This document shows positions 56,533 to 64,000 of a stretch of 64,000 nt of DNA, one piece after another (within the stretch, counting starts at the first letter, position 1; each line of letters opens with the position of its first letter). A model generated the notes under the pieces. That model saw nothing but the letters and a program-made list of their open reading frames with translations, was not told where the DNA came from and made no database searches. Position numbers and translations under genes: made by a program. The stretch is taken from NCBI RefSeq assembly GCF_004403395.1, contig NZ_SOGN01000044.1, forward strand, positions 62,446-126,445. The letters run 5' to 3'. This DNA is from Cryobacterium cheniae. GTDB taxonomy: Bacteria > Actinomycetota > Actinomycetes > Actinomycetales > Microbacteriaceae.

Positions 56533-57270
56533 CTAGATCCCGGATTCCTCCGTACGCACCAGGATCGCCCCGCAGTCCGGGCAGAACAGGACCTCGTCCG
56601 CCGGCGAGGAACGCACGGCGTCGAGGTCGCTGCCGGTGAGCGTCATCGTGCAGCCGCTGCAGGTGCGCGCCCGCAACAGCGCCGCGGCGTTGCCCCGGCC
56701 CGTCACGAATCGCTTCTCATAGAGGGCGGCGAGGTCCTCGGTGACGCTGCCGGCGACGGCGGCCCGGTCCCGGCGGATTTCGCCGAGCTGCCGGGTCAGA
56801 TCGGCGAGGCTCGCGTCCCGCGACTGCTCGGCCTCGTGGATCCGGCCCGCGATGGCATCCCGCTCCGCCTCCACCGCTGCTACCGCCGCATCGCTCTCCT
56901 CGAGCCGCTCCATGACCGCGATCTCGATCTCCTCGAGCGCCAGAAGGCGCTTGCGCAACGCAGCGAGCTCAGTCTCCAGTGCCTGCACGTCTTTAACCGA
57001 AGACGTGTGCTGTACCCGGTCGCTGTCCCGAGCGATGCGCTTCTCGACCACGTCGACGTCGGATTCGATCCGCGCCAGCTCGGTGCGAACGTCATCGCGT
57101 TCACCGGCGCGGGTGCTCAGTGCCATCCGGGTGGTGTCGAACAACTGGGTGAGTTCCCGGAGCTCGGCGTGCTGGGGCAAGGCCTTCGACTGGTGCCCAA
57201 CCTGCTGCAGTCTGATGTCGAGTGCCTGAAGCCGGAGAAGCTCCTTCTGTTCTACTGGGGATGCCTTCAC
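56533..57270 (-). CDS. coiled-coil protein with C4-type zinc ribbon (CT398-like)
   Basis: 245 residues. About 190 residues of heptad-type coiled coil, rich in Glu, Arg and Ala, are followed by a C4 zinc ribbon: Cys204, Cys207, Cys230 and Cys233 (RTCSGC, LFCPDCG). The architecture matches the zf-RING_7/CT398-like family, which is conserved in Actinobacteria next to Nif3 proteins and rnpB or RNase H genes. Structural work on chlamydial CT398 suggests a chaperone-like partner role; function here is unknown. The GTG start at 57270 has AGGACA upstream. Confidence 0.85.
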   Translation of the reverse strand: MKASPVEQKELLRLQALDIRLQQVGHQSKALPQHAELRELTQLFDTTRMALSTRAGERDDVRTELARIESDVDVVEKRIARDSDRVQHTSSVKDVQALETELAALRKRLLALEEIEIAVMERLEESDAAVAAVEAERDAIAGRIHEAEQSRDASLADLTRQLGEIRRDRAAVAGSVTEDLAALYEKRFVTGRGNAAALLRARTCSGCTMTLTGSDLDAVRSSPADEVLFCPDCGAILVRTEESGI

Positions 57271-57339
57271 GTTGTCCTGACCTTTGCGAATAGTGAATCT
57301 GAGCGTGCGGTGGGGGCGGATCTGAACTCCATCGGCAGG

Positions 57340-58161
57340 CTACTGCACGATCGCGAAGTCCCAGGGATCCGTGCGCAGGGAACTGCAGGTGATGCGCACA
57401 CCGGGCAGGGCGGCCCGGAGCTGATCGGCGGCCGGCTCGATCCAGAGCCATTCACTGGCCCAGTGCGACACGTCGATCAGGGCGGGCGTGCCGCCGGTCA
57501 GTCCGGCCTGCTCGCGAGCTTCCGAGGCCGGGTGGTGCCGGAGATCGGCGGTGATGTAGACATCCGATCCCTGGACGGCGGGATGGCCGAGGAGAGAATC
57601 GCCGGCGCCGCCGCAGAGTGAGACGGTTTCGACGACGCTGCCGTACTCCCCCGAGACCCGCACGCCGCCGGCGGTGGCCGGCAGGAGCTGGGCGAGGCGG
57701 TGCGCCAGCTGGCCCAGGCTGGTCGGCTGCGCGAGCCGGCCGACCCGGCCGATTCCCGTTCCCGGCGCGGAGCCCGCAGTGATGGGTGCGGCGTCGACAA
57801 GGCCGAGGCGGGTGGCGAGGATGTCCGAGACCCCATCGACGACGACATCGGCGTTGGTGTGCGCCGCGAGAAGGGCGCAGTCCGCCCGGATCAGCCGACC
57901 GAGCAGGGCTCCCTTGTAGCGGTCTTCGGCGACCGACGTCACCCCGCGCAGTAACAGCGGATGATGCACCAGGAACAGGTCGGCGCCGTGTCCGACGGCC
58001 TCGTCCACGGTCGCGGAGACCGCGTCCACGGCCAGGTGGATCGATTCAACCGACCGGCCGGGGTTGCCGCACACCAGCCCCGGGGCGTCCCAGGATTCGG
58101 CACCGGACAACGGCCACAATTCATGGATGATCCGAGTTACATCGGCGAGCGAGACTGACAC
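57340..58161 (-). CDS. Nif3-like dinuclear metal centre protein
   Basis: 273 residues. Metal ligands are in FLVHHPLLLRG (two His), AAHTNADVVVDG (His and Asp) and the C-terminal DVSHWASEW (His and Glu). The family forms toroidal hexamers; members are described as GTP cyclohydrolase I type 2 or YqfO-like, without an agreed function. The GTG start at 58161 is preceded by TAGGCT six bases upstream, so it may be leaderless. It ends 69 bases before the zinc-ribbon gene start, likely one operon. Confidence 0.88.
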   Translation of the reverse strand: MSVSLADVTRIIHELWPLSGAESWDAPGLVCGNPGRSVESIHLAVDAVSATVDEAVGHGADLFLVHHPLLLRGVTSVAEDRYKGALLGRLIRADCALLAAHTNADVVVDGVSDILATRLGLVDAAPITAGSAPGTGIGRVGRLAQPTSLGQLAHRLAQLLPATAGGVRVSGEYGSVVETVSLCGGAGDSLLGHPAVQGSDVYITADLRHHPASEAREQAGLTGGTPALIDVSHWASEWLWIEPAADQLRAALPGVRITCSSLRTDPWDFAIVQ

Positions 58162-58167
58162 CTCGCA

Positions 58168-58173
58168 AGCCTA
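58168..58173 (-). promoter_or_regulatory. -10 element of leaderless Nif3 gene
   Basis: TAGGCT on the minus strand ends six bases before the GTG. The rest of the 215-bp spacer up to 58376 shows nothing further that I can name. Confidence 0.45.
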
Positions 58174-58376
58174 CCGGTGCCGGAGCTGCGCCGACGTTAG
58201 CCAAAATGACACCCTGCCAGCCCGGCTGCCAGGTCGTCGCCGGGGCGTCCTGGGGTGTCGGAGCCGTCGAGGCCCGTCTGGTTCAGGTCGGGCAAGCCGC
58301 GAATCCAGCGAGAAATTCTCACCGTGGGTCCGAGGCGTGATGACCGGGCCGCCGAACGGTGGCGCGTGGAAGAGCC

Positions 58377-58880
58377 TCACCAGCCGAGACTGCCTGGAGC
58401 CCCCTTGAACGGTCCGACCACCCGGGAGGTGATCCAGCCGCCGTAGAAGTCGCCCGGCTGCGGCAGCACCCGTTCCCCATTCACGGTGACTTCGTCCATC
58501 CGTCCGGGGTACAGGGCGACGCGCTCGACAAGGTCTTCGAAGCCACGCGTCGGCGACGGGTAATACCATCCGGCCGCCACCTCCAGGCGTCCCGGGGCAA
58601 ACACGCTCAGGTAAGACGCCGCACCCTTGAACTCGCAGTAGGACTGTCCGGGTGCCGGTTCGAGGCTTCCCGCGCGGAACGCGGAGCGCGGCAGGTAGTA
58701 GACCGGCGGATGGCTGGTCTCGAGCACCCGGACGGCGTCGTCCGTGTCGACGATGACCAGGCCGCCGATGGTGACGACGACCCGGTCGGTACTCTGCTCC
58801 ACGCGGGGTGGTCGCGGGTAGTCCCAGACCGATTCCTGGCCCGGTCCGGGCACGACCCGGTTGACACGATGCGGTTTCAT
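58377..58880 (-). CDS. DUF427 protein
   Basis: 167 residues matching the DUF427 family, small beta-barrel proteins of unknown function. Typical blocks are YPRPPRVEQSTDRVVVTIGGLVIVDT, PPVYYLPRSAF, the family hallmark YCEFKGAASYLSV, and a terminal FYGGWIT. It overlaps the response regulator gene by four bases (ATGA) and is last in a HK-RR-DUF427 operon. This suggests that it belongs to the same stress response. Confidence 0.87.
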   Translation of the reverse strand: MKPHRVNRVVPGPGQESVWDYPRPPRVEQSTDRVVVTIGGLVIVDTDDAVRVLETSHPPVYYLPRSAFRAGSLEPAPGQSYCEFKGAASYLSVFAPGRLEVAAGWYYPSPTRGFEDLVERVALYPGRMDEVTVNGERVLPQPGDFYGGWITSRVVGPFKGAPGSLGW

Positions 58881-59560
58881 CCGGCCAGCGTACCGGGAGA
58901 GCCCGGTCGAAATCGAGCGGAGGGCTCGCCCTCGCGGCGGTGCAACTCCGCCCCGAAAACGGCGGCCTGGGTTCGGCGCTCCATGCCGAGTTTGCTGAGC
59001 ACCCCCGACACGTAGTTCTTCACCGTTTTCTCGGCCAGGTCGAGGTGCACCCCGATCTGCCGGTTGGTGAGTCCCCGGGAGATCAGATCGAGGACCTGCC
59101 GTTCCCGCGTCGTCAGCGCGCGGGCGGCAGAGTCACCCCGGTCCAGCCCCAGCGAGGCTGCGACCCGGCCGTCCAGCAGCGGGGTGAGCAGCGACTCCCC
59201 CTGGGCCACCCGCCGGATTCCCGCCACCAGACGTTCGCCGCGGATGTCCTTCAGCACATACCCGGACGCCCCGGCGAGGACGGACGCGCGGCTTGCCTCG
59301 TCGTCGTCGAACGCGGTGAGCATCAAACACCGGATGCCGGGATCCCTCGAGCGAATGTCCCGGCAGGCGTCGATGCCGCTTCCATCAGGGAGCCGCACGT
59401 CGAGGACCACGACGTCCGGCCGGGTCGCGGCGACCCTGGCCAGGGCCTGCCGCTTCGTTGCCGCCTCCCCCACCACCTCCAGATCGCCTTCGGCGTTGAT
59501 CAGCCCGGCCAGTCCGACGCGGACGATTTCGTGGTCGTCGACCACGAACACGCGCGTCAT
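58877..59560 (-). CDS. NarL/DevR-type response regulator
   Basis: 227 residues. The receiver domain (1-120) has Asp8, Asp9, the phospho-acceptor Asp54 (VVLDVRLP), Thr82 and Lys104 (YVLKDI). The LuxR-type HTH (about 145-205) reads LTTRERQVLDLISRGLTNRQIG and LAEKTVKNYVSGVLSKLGM. This is very close to DevR/DosR of mycobacteria (KTVKNYVS..LLAKLGM). The start overlaps the histidine kinase stop by four bases. Likely targets are the adjacent universal stress genes. Confidence 0.92.
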   Translation of the reverse strand: MTRVFVVDDHEIVRVGLAGLINAEGDLEVVGEAATKRQALARVAATRPDVVVLDVRLPDGSGIDACRDIRSRDPGIRCLMLTAFDDDEASRASVLAGASGYVLKDIRGERLVAGIRRVAQGESLLTPLLDGRVAASLGLDRGDSAARALTTRERQVLDLISRGLTNRQIGVHLDLAEKTVKNYVSGVLSKLGMERRTQAAVFGAELHRREGEPSARFRPGSPGTLAG

Positions 59561-60819
59561 CGGTCGCTCCGTACCGGAACATCGGCCAGGCGGGCGGTCC
59601 AGCGAAGCAGGGCGCCGCGAGGCACCCGGTCGGTGAGGGACACCATCCCCTGCCAGCGTTCGGCACGGAAAGACAGATTGGCGACGCCGCTGCGACGCTC
59701 GGAGCCGCCCAGGCCGACCCCGTTGTCGCTGATCTCAATCGTGACGGTGTCGGCCGCGACGCAGACGCTCACCTCCGCATCCCGGGTCCGCGCGTGGCGG
59801 ACCACGTTGGTCAACCCCTCCCGCACCACGGCGACCAGATCGTCGGCCAGCGGGGCGGTGACGAGCAGATCGATCGCACCGGAGAAGAGCATCTGCGGCG
59901 GGTGTTCGAAGAGAGGCCCGAGTTCGTCGAGCAGGTCGAGAATACGGCGCCGGACGGACGGACGGACGGGGTGCGCCTGGAACGACAACGCGAAGATCGC
60001 AGTGCGGATCTCGGTGATGACGGCGTCGAGGGCTCCCACCTCATCGGTCAACCGCTGCCCGAGCACCGGGTCCGTCGTCATCCCGCCGAGCGCCTGCACG
60101 GCGAGCCCCGCAGCGAAGACCCGCTGGATCACCCGGTCGTGCAGCTCACGTGCGATCCGGTCGCGGTCGGCGACCACCGCCAAGCGCGCACGGTCCGAGC
60201 CGTTCCGCTCGAGCTGGAGGCCCGCGTCTACCAGACGGGCGAAATCACCGGCCGATTCGAGGTCCCCAGCCGTGAACGGGGGTGCCCCGCACGACCGGGC
60301 GGCAGTCAGAGCCAGGGCGGGCCGACCGGATATCCCGGATCCCCCGACGGGGACGACCATCGTCGGCCCGCCGATCAGGAGCAACTCCGAGCCCGTAGCC
60401 TCGCGGTCTCCCCTGCCGACGAGGACGGGTCGGCCTGAGGCGATCGCCCGCCCGCACAGGCTCCCTCTCGCAGGGAAGGCCAGGCCCTGCAGTTCCCCGG
60501 CGGGCCCGTCGTTCACCGCGTGGACGACGACAACCTCCTCAGCGTCCGCGTCGCCGCCCGGAACGACAACCCCCGGAGCAACAACACGCGTCCCGACCAG
60601 ACAGACCAGTTCGGCGTCCGCTGCCAACGCGAAAATATCTGTCAGCAATATCAGCGGGTCGTTGGTCGTCTCTCCGCGCAGACCCTCGATGAAATCCGCG
60701 GATGCGGCCGCCCACCGCGACGTCCGAGGGCCGTGCAGGCGCGCGCGGGGGTTGAACACCGTCCCCGGGGCAAGCTCTGGAGGTTCGTTCAGGGTGAGTG
60801 GGATACGTTCGTGGGACAT
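59557..60819 (-). CDS. DevS-like GAF-domain histidine kinase
   Basis: 420 residues. One GAF-type sensor domain spans about 50-205. The HisKA_3 dimerisation helix has the phospho-acceptor His227 (RIARELHDRVIQRVFAAGL), and the HATPase domain has VREGLTNVVRHA and ISDNGVGLG. There is no membrane segment, so the sensor is cytoplasmic. DevS and DosT of mycobacteria have two GAF domains with heme in the first; only one GAF is visible here, so the ligand is open. ATG at 60819 is preferred; the open frame to 60939 is not conserved-looking. It is first in the HK-RR-DUF427 operon. Confidence 0.88.
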   Translation of the reverse strand: MSHERIPLTLNEPPELAPGTVFNPRARLHGPRTSRWAAASADFIEGLRGETTNDPLILLTDIFALAADAELVCLVGTRVVAPGVVVPGGDADAEEVVVVHAVNDGPAGELQGLAFPARGSLCGRAIASGRPVLVGRGDREATGSELLLIGGPTMVVPVGGSGISGRPALALTAARSCGAPPFTAGDLESAGDFARLVDAGLQLERNGSDRARLAVVADRDRIARELHDRVIQRVFAAGLAVQALGGMTTDPVLGQRLTDEVGALDAVITEIRTAIFALSFQAHPVRPSVRRRILDLLDELGPLFEHPPQMLFSGAIDLLVTAPLADDLVAVVREGLTNVVRHARTRDAEVSVCVAADTVTIEISDNGVGLGGSERRSGVANLSFRAERWQGMVSLTDRVPRGALLRWTARLADVPVRSDR

Positions 60820-60959
60820 GGCCGGGGATCGCCTCTCGTCTGGTAGCGGGGATACTACCCGCACGGGACCTTCGGCCCTGTCCCGGACACGCCCGCACTG
60901 CCACCCTGACGTGGATCGGACTGTCCGGTGCGATTCCATCCAGAGCAGGGGTCACCTCC

Positions 60960-61874
60960 ATGGTCGAAAAAGTGATCGTCGCCATCGACGGCGGCGCAGC
61001 CAGCAAGACGGCCCTCGAGTGGGCCCTCGACAGGGTCGTGACGCTCGAACGGCTGCAGGGCACACCCGTCAGCCTGGAACTCACCACGGTGGTGGATCTG
61101 GGCTGGTACCCCGCCGAGGGATCGGACTACTCCAGTCAGCCGGCCTACGAGCGCGCGCTCGCGGAAGCCATTCGACGGGTCGAGCAGGTGGCCCCCACCT
61201 GCCGGAAGACGGGATACATCCGCCATGGCGTCCCGCTCGACGAACTGGCCCGGGCATCGGCGACCGCCGACCTCCTGGTCGTCGGCACCAGGAAGACCGG
61301 CGTCCTCGCCGGGACCGTCTTCGGCACCCTTCCCCTTCGCCTCGCAGCCCACTCCCGGTGCCCCGTCATCGTCGTCCCCGTCACCTGGCAGGCGCGTGGC
61401 GGCAGCATCGTCGTGGGGATGGAGGACGACGTGACGGCTCTCGTTGCCGTCGACTTCGCGGCTCGCGAGGCCGAGCGTTTCCATTCGCCTCTCGAGATCG
61501 TCCACTCCTGGACGATCCCCGCGACGGTGGCCGTCGAATTCGGCGCCGTCCTGCCCTATGAGGAGATGCGGGATGCCCACGCGCACATCCTCTCCGGGGC
61601 CACGCGGAGGGTTCGCGACACGCATCCCTCCTTGCATATCACCGAGGTGCTGGAGCAGGGCACCGCGGCATCCGTGCTCGTGGACGCGTCCCGGGCGGCC
61701 TCCCTCGTCGTCGTCGGCACGCACGGCCGCGGGGCCGTCGGCAGCCTCTTCCTCGGTTCGGTCAGCCACGACGTGCTGATGAACCTGCCGTGCCCGGTCG
61801 CGGTGGTGCCCCGCCCCGCCGGCGAACGCGCCGAGTCACAGCCGCATTCCGCGGAAGGCACGGAGAAGCGATGA
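60960..61874 (+). CDS. tandem universal stress protein
   Basis: 304 residues with two UspA domains (about 3-147 and 153-295). The ATP-binding motif GxxGxG(S/T) is present in the second copy (VVGTHGRGAVGSLFLGSVSHDVL) and altered in the first (VVGTRKTGVLAGTVFGTLPLRL), suggesting one functional nucleotide site. Such tandem Usp proteins are DevR-regulated in mycobacteria. It is divergent from the histidine kinase; the next Usp gene overlaps its stop by four bases. ATG at 60960 is preferred to longer in-frame starts. Confidence 0.88.
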   Translation: MVEKVIVAIDGGAASKTALEWALDRVVTLERLQGTPVSLELTTVVDLGWYPAEGSDYSSQPAYERALAEAIRRVEQVAPTCRKTGYIRHGVPLDELARASATADLLVVGTRKTGVLAGTVFGTLPLRLAAHSRCPVIVVPVTWQARGGSIVVGMEDDVTALVAVDFAAREAERFHSPLEIVHSWTIPATVAVEFGAVLPYEEMRDAHAHILSGATRRVRDTHPSLHITEVLEQGTAASVLVDASRAASLVVVGTHGRGAVGSLFLGSVSHDVLMNLPCPVAVVPRPAGERAESQPHSAEGTEKR

Positions 61875-62698
61875 GCACCTACTACATCGGTTTCGACGGC
61901 TCCGATCCGAGCCGGGCGGCCGTGCGCTGGGGTCTGGCCCGGGCGGAGGCGGCCGGGTCCCCCGTGGTGCTGGTGCACGTCGTCGACGACGAGTGGGGGC
62001 TGCTGGGTCCCGACTACGCGCGGGAAGCGGAGCGCCGGGCGGACAGCCTGCTCGTGCGGGAGGTCGACGCGGCGCGGACGCACGCCGGGCTGAACATCGG
62101 CGCGCTGGTCCTGCACGGGTCACCGGCCTGGACGCTCGCCGCCGTGCCGACATCCGGCGACGTCCTGGTCGTCGGAACCCACAAGACAGGCTCCCTGCGC
62201 GGACGCGTGCTCGGCTCGCGGAGCGTTCAAATCGCCGCGGCCGCCGGTTGCACGGTCGCCGTGGTGCCGGAAACCACCGGCGACGGTCGGCGCGGAGTCG
62301 TCGTGGGGGTCGACCGCTTCGAAGGGTCCACCTCGGCCGTCTGCCGCGGAGCCCGAGAGGCGCACCGGCTCGGCCAGGAGCTGATCCTCGTGCATGCGCC
62401 GTCAATTCTGGGTGCGGAGCCCGGATCCCCGGCCCTGCCCGAGTCCACCCGGGCGGCAGAGCACGTGCTCCAGGCCGCGGCGACACTGGCGGCCACGACC
62501 ACCCCCGGCGTGCTCGTGCACCCCCGGCTGGTGCACCTTCCGCCGGCCGAGGCTCTGCTCGATGCCGCCGGCGAGGCGGCCCTGCTCGTGCTCGGAGTCT
62601 CACATCCGCGGCCCGCGACCCAGTCGGTGATCGGTTCGGTCACCCACGACGTTTTGATGAACATCAATCTGCCGGTGCTGATCGCCCGATCCGACTGA
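61871..62698 (+). CDS. tandem universal stress protein
   Basis: 275 residues with two UspA domains (about 1-135 and 140-275). The first has VVGTHKTGSLRGRVLGSRSVQIA, where the nucleotide loop is partly changed. The second has VLGVSHPRPATQSVIGSVTHDVLMNINLPVLI, with the GxxG loop lost. The ATG overlaps the upstream Usp stop (ATGA), so both are made from one mRNA. It converges with the third Usp gene; the stop codons are 14 bases apart. Confidence 0.86.
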   Translation: MSTYYIGFDGSDPSRAAVRWGLARAEAAGSPVVLVHVVDDEWGLLGPDYAREAERRADSLLVREVDAARTHAGLNIGALVLHGSPAWTLAAVPTSGDVLVVGTHKTGSLRGRVLGSRSVQIAAAAGCTVAVVPETTGDGRRGVVVGVDRFEGSTSAVCRGAREAHRLGQELILVHAPSILGAEPGSPALPESTRAAEHVLQAAATLAATTTPGVLVHPRLVHLPPAEALLDAAGEAALLVLGVSHPRPATQSVIGSVTHDVLMNINLPVLIARSD

Positions 62699-62712
62699 CA
62701 CGGACCGTTTGA

Positions 62713-63606
62713 TTACCGGGGTTCGGGGCCCGGTCCCGCTTCGGTCGCGTCGGTGCCGGTCACGGCGGCCCTGATCACGGCGACCGGGCAGGGCATGGTC
62801 AGCACGATCACGTGGCTGACGGAACCCAACCAGAAACGGGCGAACCCCTGGCGACCGTGGCTGCCCACGACGAGGAGCCGGGCACCGGTCCCCGCCGTCA
62901 CGAGAGCGTCCACCGGCAACCCGAGGTCGAGCCGCAGGTCGAGGTCCAGGTCCGGGTAGCGTTCGGCCAGTCCGGCCACCGCTTCGGCGAGGACGAGGCG
63001 GTCCGCCTCATCGGGCTCCATCGGCCAATCGATCATGGCACTGTCCTCGGTCCACGGCGCCGGTGCGCTCCAGCAGTACAGGGCCGTCAGCCGCTCGCCC
63101 AGTCTGTCCGCCTGCTCGGCGGCGAATCGTACGGCGGCGAGTGACGCCTCGGAGCCGTCCACTCCGACGACGACCCCGGCGCCGCCCTTTTCCTCCTGCT
63201 CGGGCACGACGACGACGGAACCGGCGGCGTGCGCGGCGATCTGCGCGGCATGGGTGCTGAAGACATAGTCGCGAAACCGACCCAGGGCATGCGAACCAAC
63301 GACCAGGAGCTCAGCGCCGACGGCCCAGTCGGTGAGCGCGCCGGTGGGCGAGCCCTCCAGGACCGTCGTGTGGAAGGTCAGGGCTGGCGCGACGCTCAAG
63401 GCCTCCTCGGCTTCACGCGTGAGCAGAGAGTGGGCCTGATCGCGGGCCGAGTGCAGGAACCCGGCCGGTGTCGTGCCGAAGGTCGCATCGACGACGTGCA
63501 CCAATTCGATCTCCAACCGCCGGGGACGCGCATAATCGATCGCCCAGTAAAGCGCAGCGCGGGCCGCCGGTCGGCCGCTGATCCCCACTACGACACGGTC
63601 GTCCAT
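62713..63606 (-). CDS. tandem universal stress protein
   Basis: 297 residues with two UspA domains. The second has the full nucleotide-binding loop VVGSHGRQGFARFWLGSVSHVIV. The first has VVGSHALGRFRDYVFSTHAAQIA, a weaker match. ATG at 63606 follows GGAGGAGG; the open frame to 63882 overlaps the upstream gene and is not coding. It is convergent to the other two Usp genes and downstream of the partial gene at the right edge. Confidence 0.88.
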   Translation of the reverse strand: MDDRVVVGISGRPAARAALYWAIDYARPRRLEIELVHVVDATFGTTPAGFLHSARDQAHSLLTREAEEALSVAPALTFHTTVLEGSPTGALTDWAVGAELLVVGSHALGRFRDYVFSTHAAQIAAHAAGSVVVVPEQEEKGGAGVVVGVDGSEASLAAVRFAAEQADRLGERLTALYCWSAPAPWTEDSAMIDWPMEPDEADRLVLAEAVAGLAERYPDLDLDLRLDLGLPVDALVTAGTGARLLVVGSHGRQGFARFWLGSVSHVIVLTMPCPVAVIRAAVTGTDATEAGPGPEPR

Positions 63607-63709
63607 TCGGGCCTCCTCCAGTCCCCGGCACAGCGGGCAGAAAGGTACACGATGTCGCGCGCCGAGCCGTTGGACCAGTGCCGAAAGTCCCGGCCGCGGC
63701 CTTGCCCGA

Positions 63710-64000
63710 TCAGTAGTCGAACTCGTCGAACTGGGGAGAGTCCAGGCCGTCACCCGTCCACGAGGCGCGACCCGAGGCCGTGCCGGCCCGAGCCTTGTGG
63801 CGGAGAGTGTCCACCGTGTCCGGCTCCAGCAGCTCCGAAAGACAGGATTCGACGGTGATGCAGCCCAGTCGGCCGGATCCACCGATCAGGATCTGGACCC
63901 GACCGACGAGGCCGGTGTCGTCGATGATCGGAAGGTCGACGACATCGACCTGGGGGCGGAGGCTCAGCGCCTCTGCGTAGTACATGACGGCGACCGCAAG
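63710..64000 (-). CDS. hypothetical protein, C-terminal part (5' end outside window)
   Basis: The frame is open to the end of the window, so the start is not certain; an ATG at 63985 lies inside it. The visible 96 residues contain a mixed alpha/beta segment (VDVVDLPIIDDTGLVGRVQILIGGSGRLGCITVESCLSELLEP) and a polar tail ending in SPQFDEFDY. I do not recognise the family. The stop lies 103 bases before the third Usp start; the two are co-directional and could form an operon. Confidence 0.6.
   Translation of the reverse strand, partial: LAVAVMYYAEALSLRPQVDVVDLPIIDDTGLVGRVQILIGGSGRLGCITVESCLSELLEPDTVDTLRHKARAGTASGRASWTGDGLDSPQFDEFDY

Noticed and set aside
60865..60878. DevR-box-like sequence as a firm operator feature
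   Set aside because: One mismatch in a short core in GC-rich DNA is expected by chance often enough; kept only as a remark in the findings.

Overview
The window is a gene-dense, high-GC chromosomal segment of an actinobacterium. The gene set and order point to the family Microbacteriaceae (Cryobacterium/Leifsonia-like): trpD-ctaE-qcrCAB beside ctaCDF, rbpA, DUF3043, DUF4191 and DUF7455 proteins, glnA1-glnE-glnA2, lipB-lipA, a polyphosphate glucokinase, and a principal sigma factor next to topoisomerase IV genes. The family placement is inferred from content only. No phage, IS element, CRISPR array or tRNA was seen. No gene-free stretch exceeds about 300 bases.

Layout. 1-7.5 kb: end of a Ski2-like helicase (helY), lnt, rbpA, an nfeD-SPFH-GDPD operon, an SDR and a DUF308 membrane protein. 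7.7-12.6 kb: a PTS-type dihydroxyacetone kinase operon (dhaKLM) divergent from glpF-glpK. 12.6-22.1 kb: trpD, then the bcc-aa3 respiratory genes (ctaE-qcrC-qcrA-qcrB and ctaC-ctaD-ctaF) with an rlmA-like methyltransferase between them. 22.3-26 kb: erpA, an M20 dipeptidase, a DUF3043 protein and an alkaline-phosphatase-fold enzyme. 26-31.5 kb: topoisomerase IV genes parC and parE, convergent around an SDR. 31.6-37.8 kb: a small zinc protein, a tight rpoD-murT-gatD operon, an MFS transporter and a PAC2 protein. 37.9-46.9 kb: pepA, lpd, sucB, a membrane pseudokinase, lipB-lipA, a DUF4191 and an RDD membrane protein. 47-53 kb: glnA1, with a GlnR-type operator, facing glnE-glnA2. 53-58 kb: panB, a very compact divergent pair (SPOR-like/map), ppgK, a broken YdeI-like gene, rnpB (RNase P RNA), a coiled-coil zinc-ribbon protein and a Nif3 protein. 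58.4-64 kb: a two-component system with a DUF427 gene in one overlapping operon, three tandem universal stress proteins, and a partial unknown.

The genes form coherent modules: lipoate synthesis beside E2/E3 of the 2-oxo acid dehydrogenases; glycerol and dihydroxyacetone use; nitrogen assimilation with its adenylyltransferase; and a stress two-component/USP block.

The most unusual signal is the murT-gatD pair. GatD has Gly94 where the family has its catalytic cysteine, and the partner MurT has lost the Cys4 zinc ribbon and several signature residues. Microbacteriaceae carry B-type peptidoglycan, in which the D-Glu alpha-carboxyl is a cross-link site and is not amidated. I therefore suggest that this pair attaches a bridge amino acid rather than ammonia. 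A second theme is pervasive leaderless transcription: about 18 start codons lie 6-8 nt behind a TANNNT-type -10 hexamer. These include two divergent genes whose start codons are only 12 bp apart.
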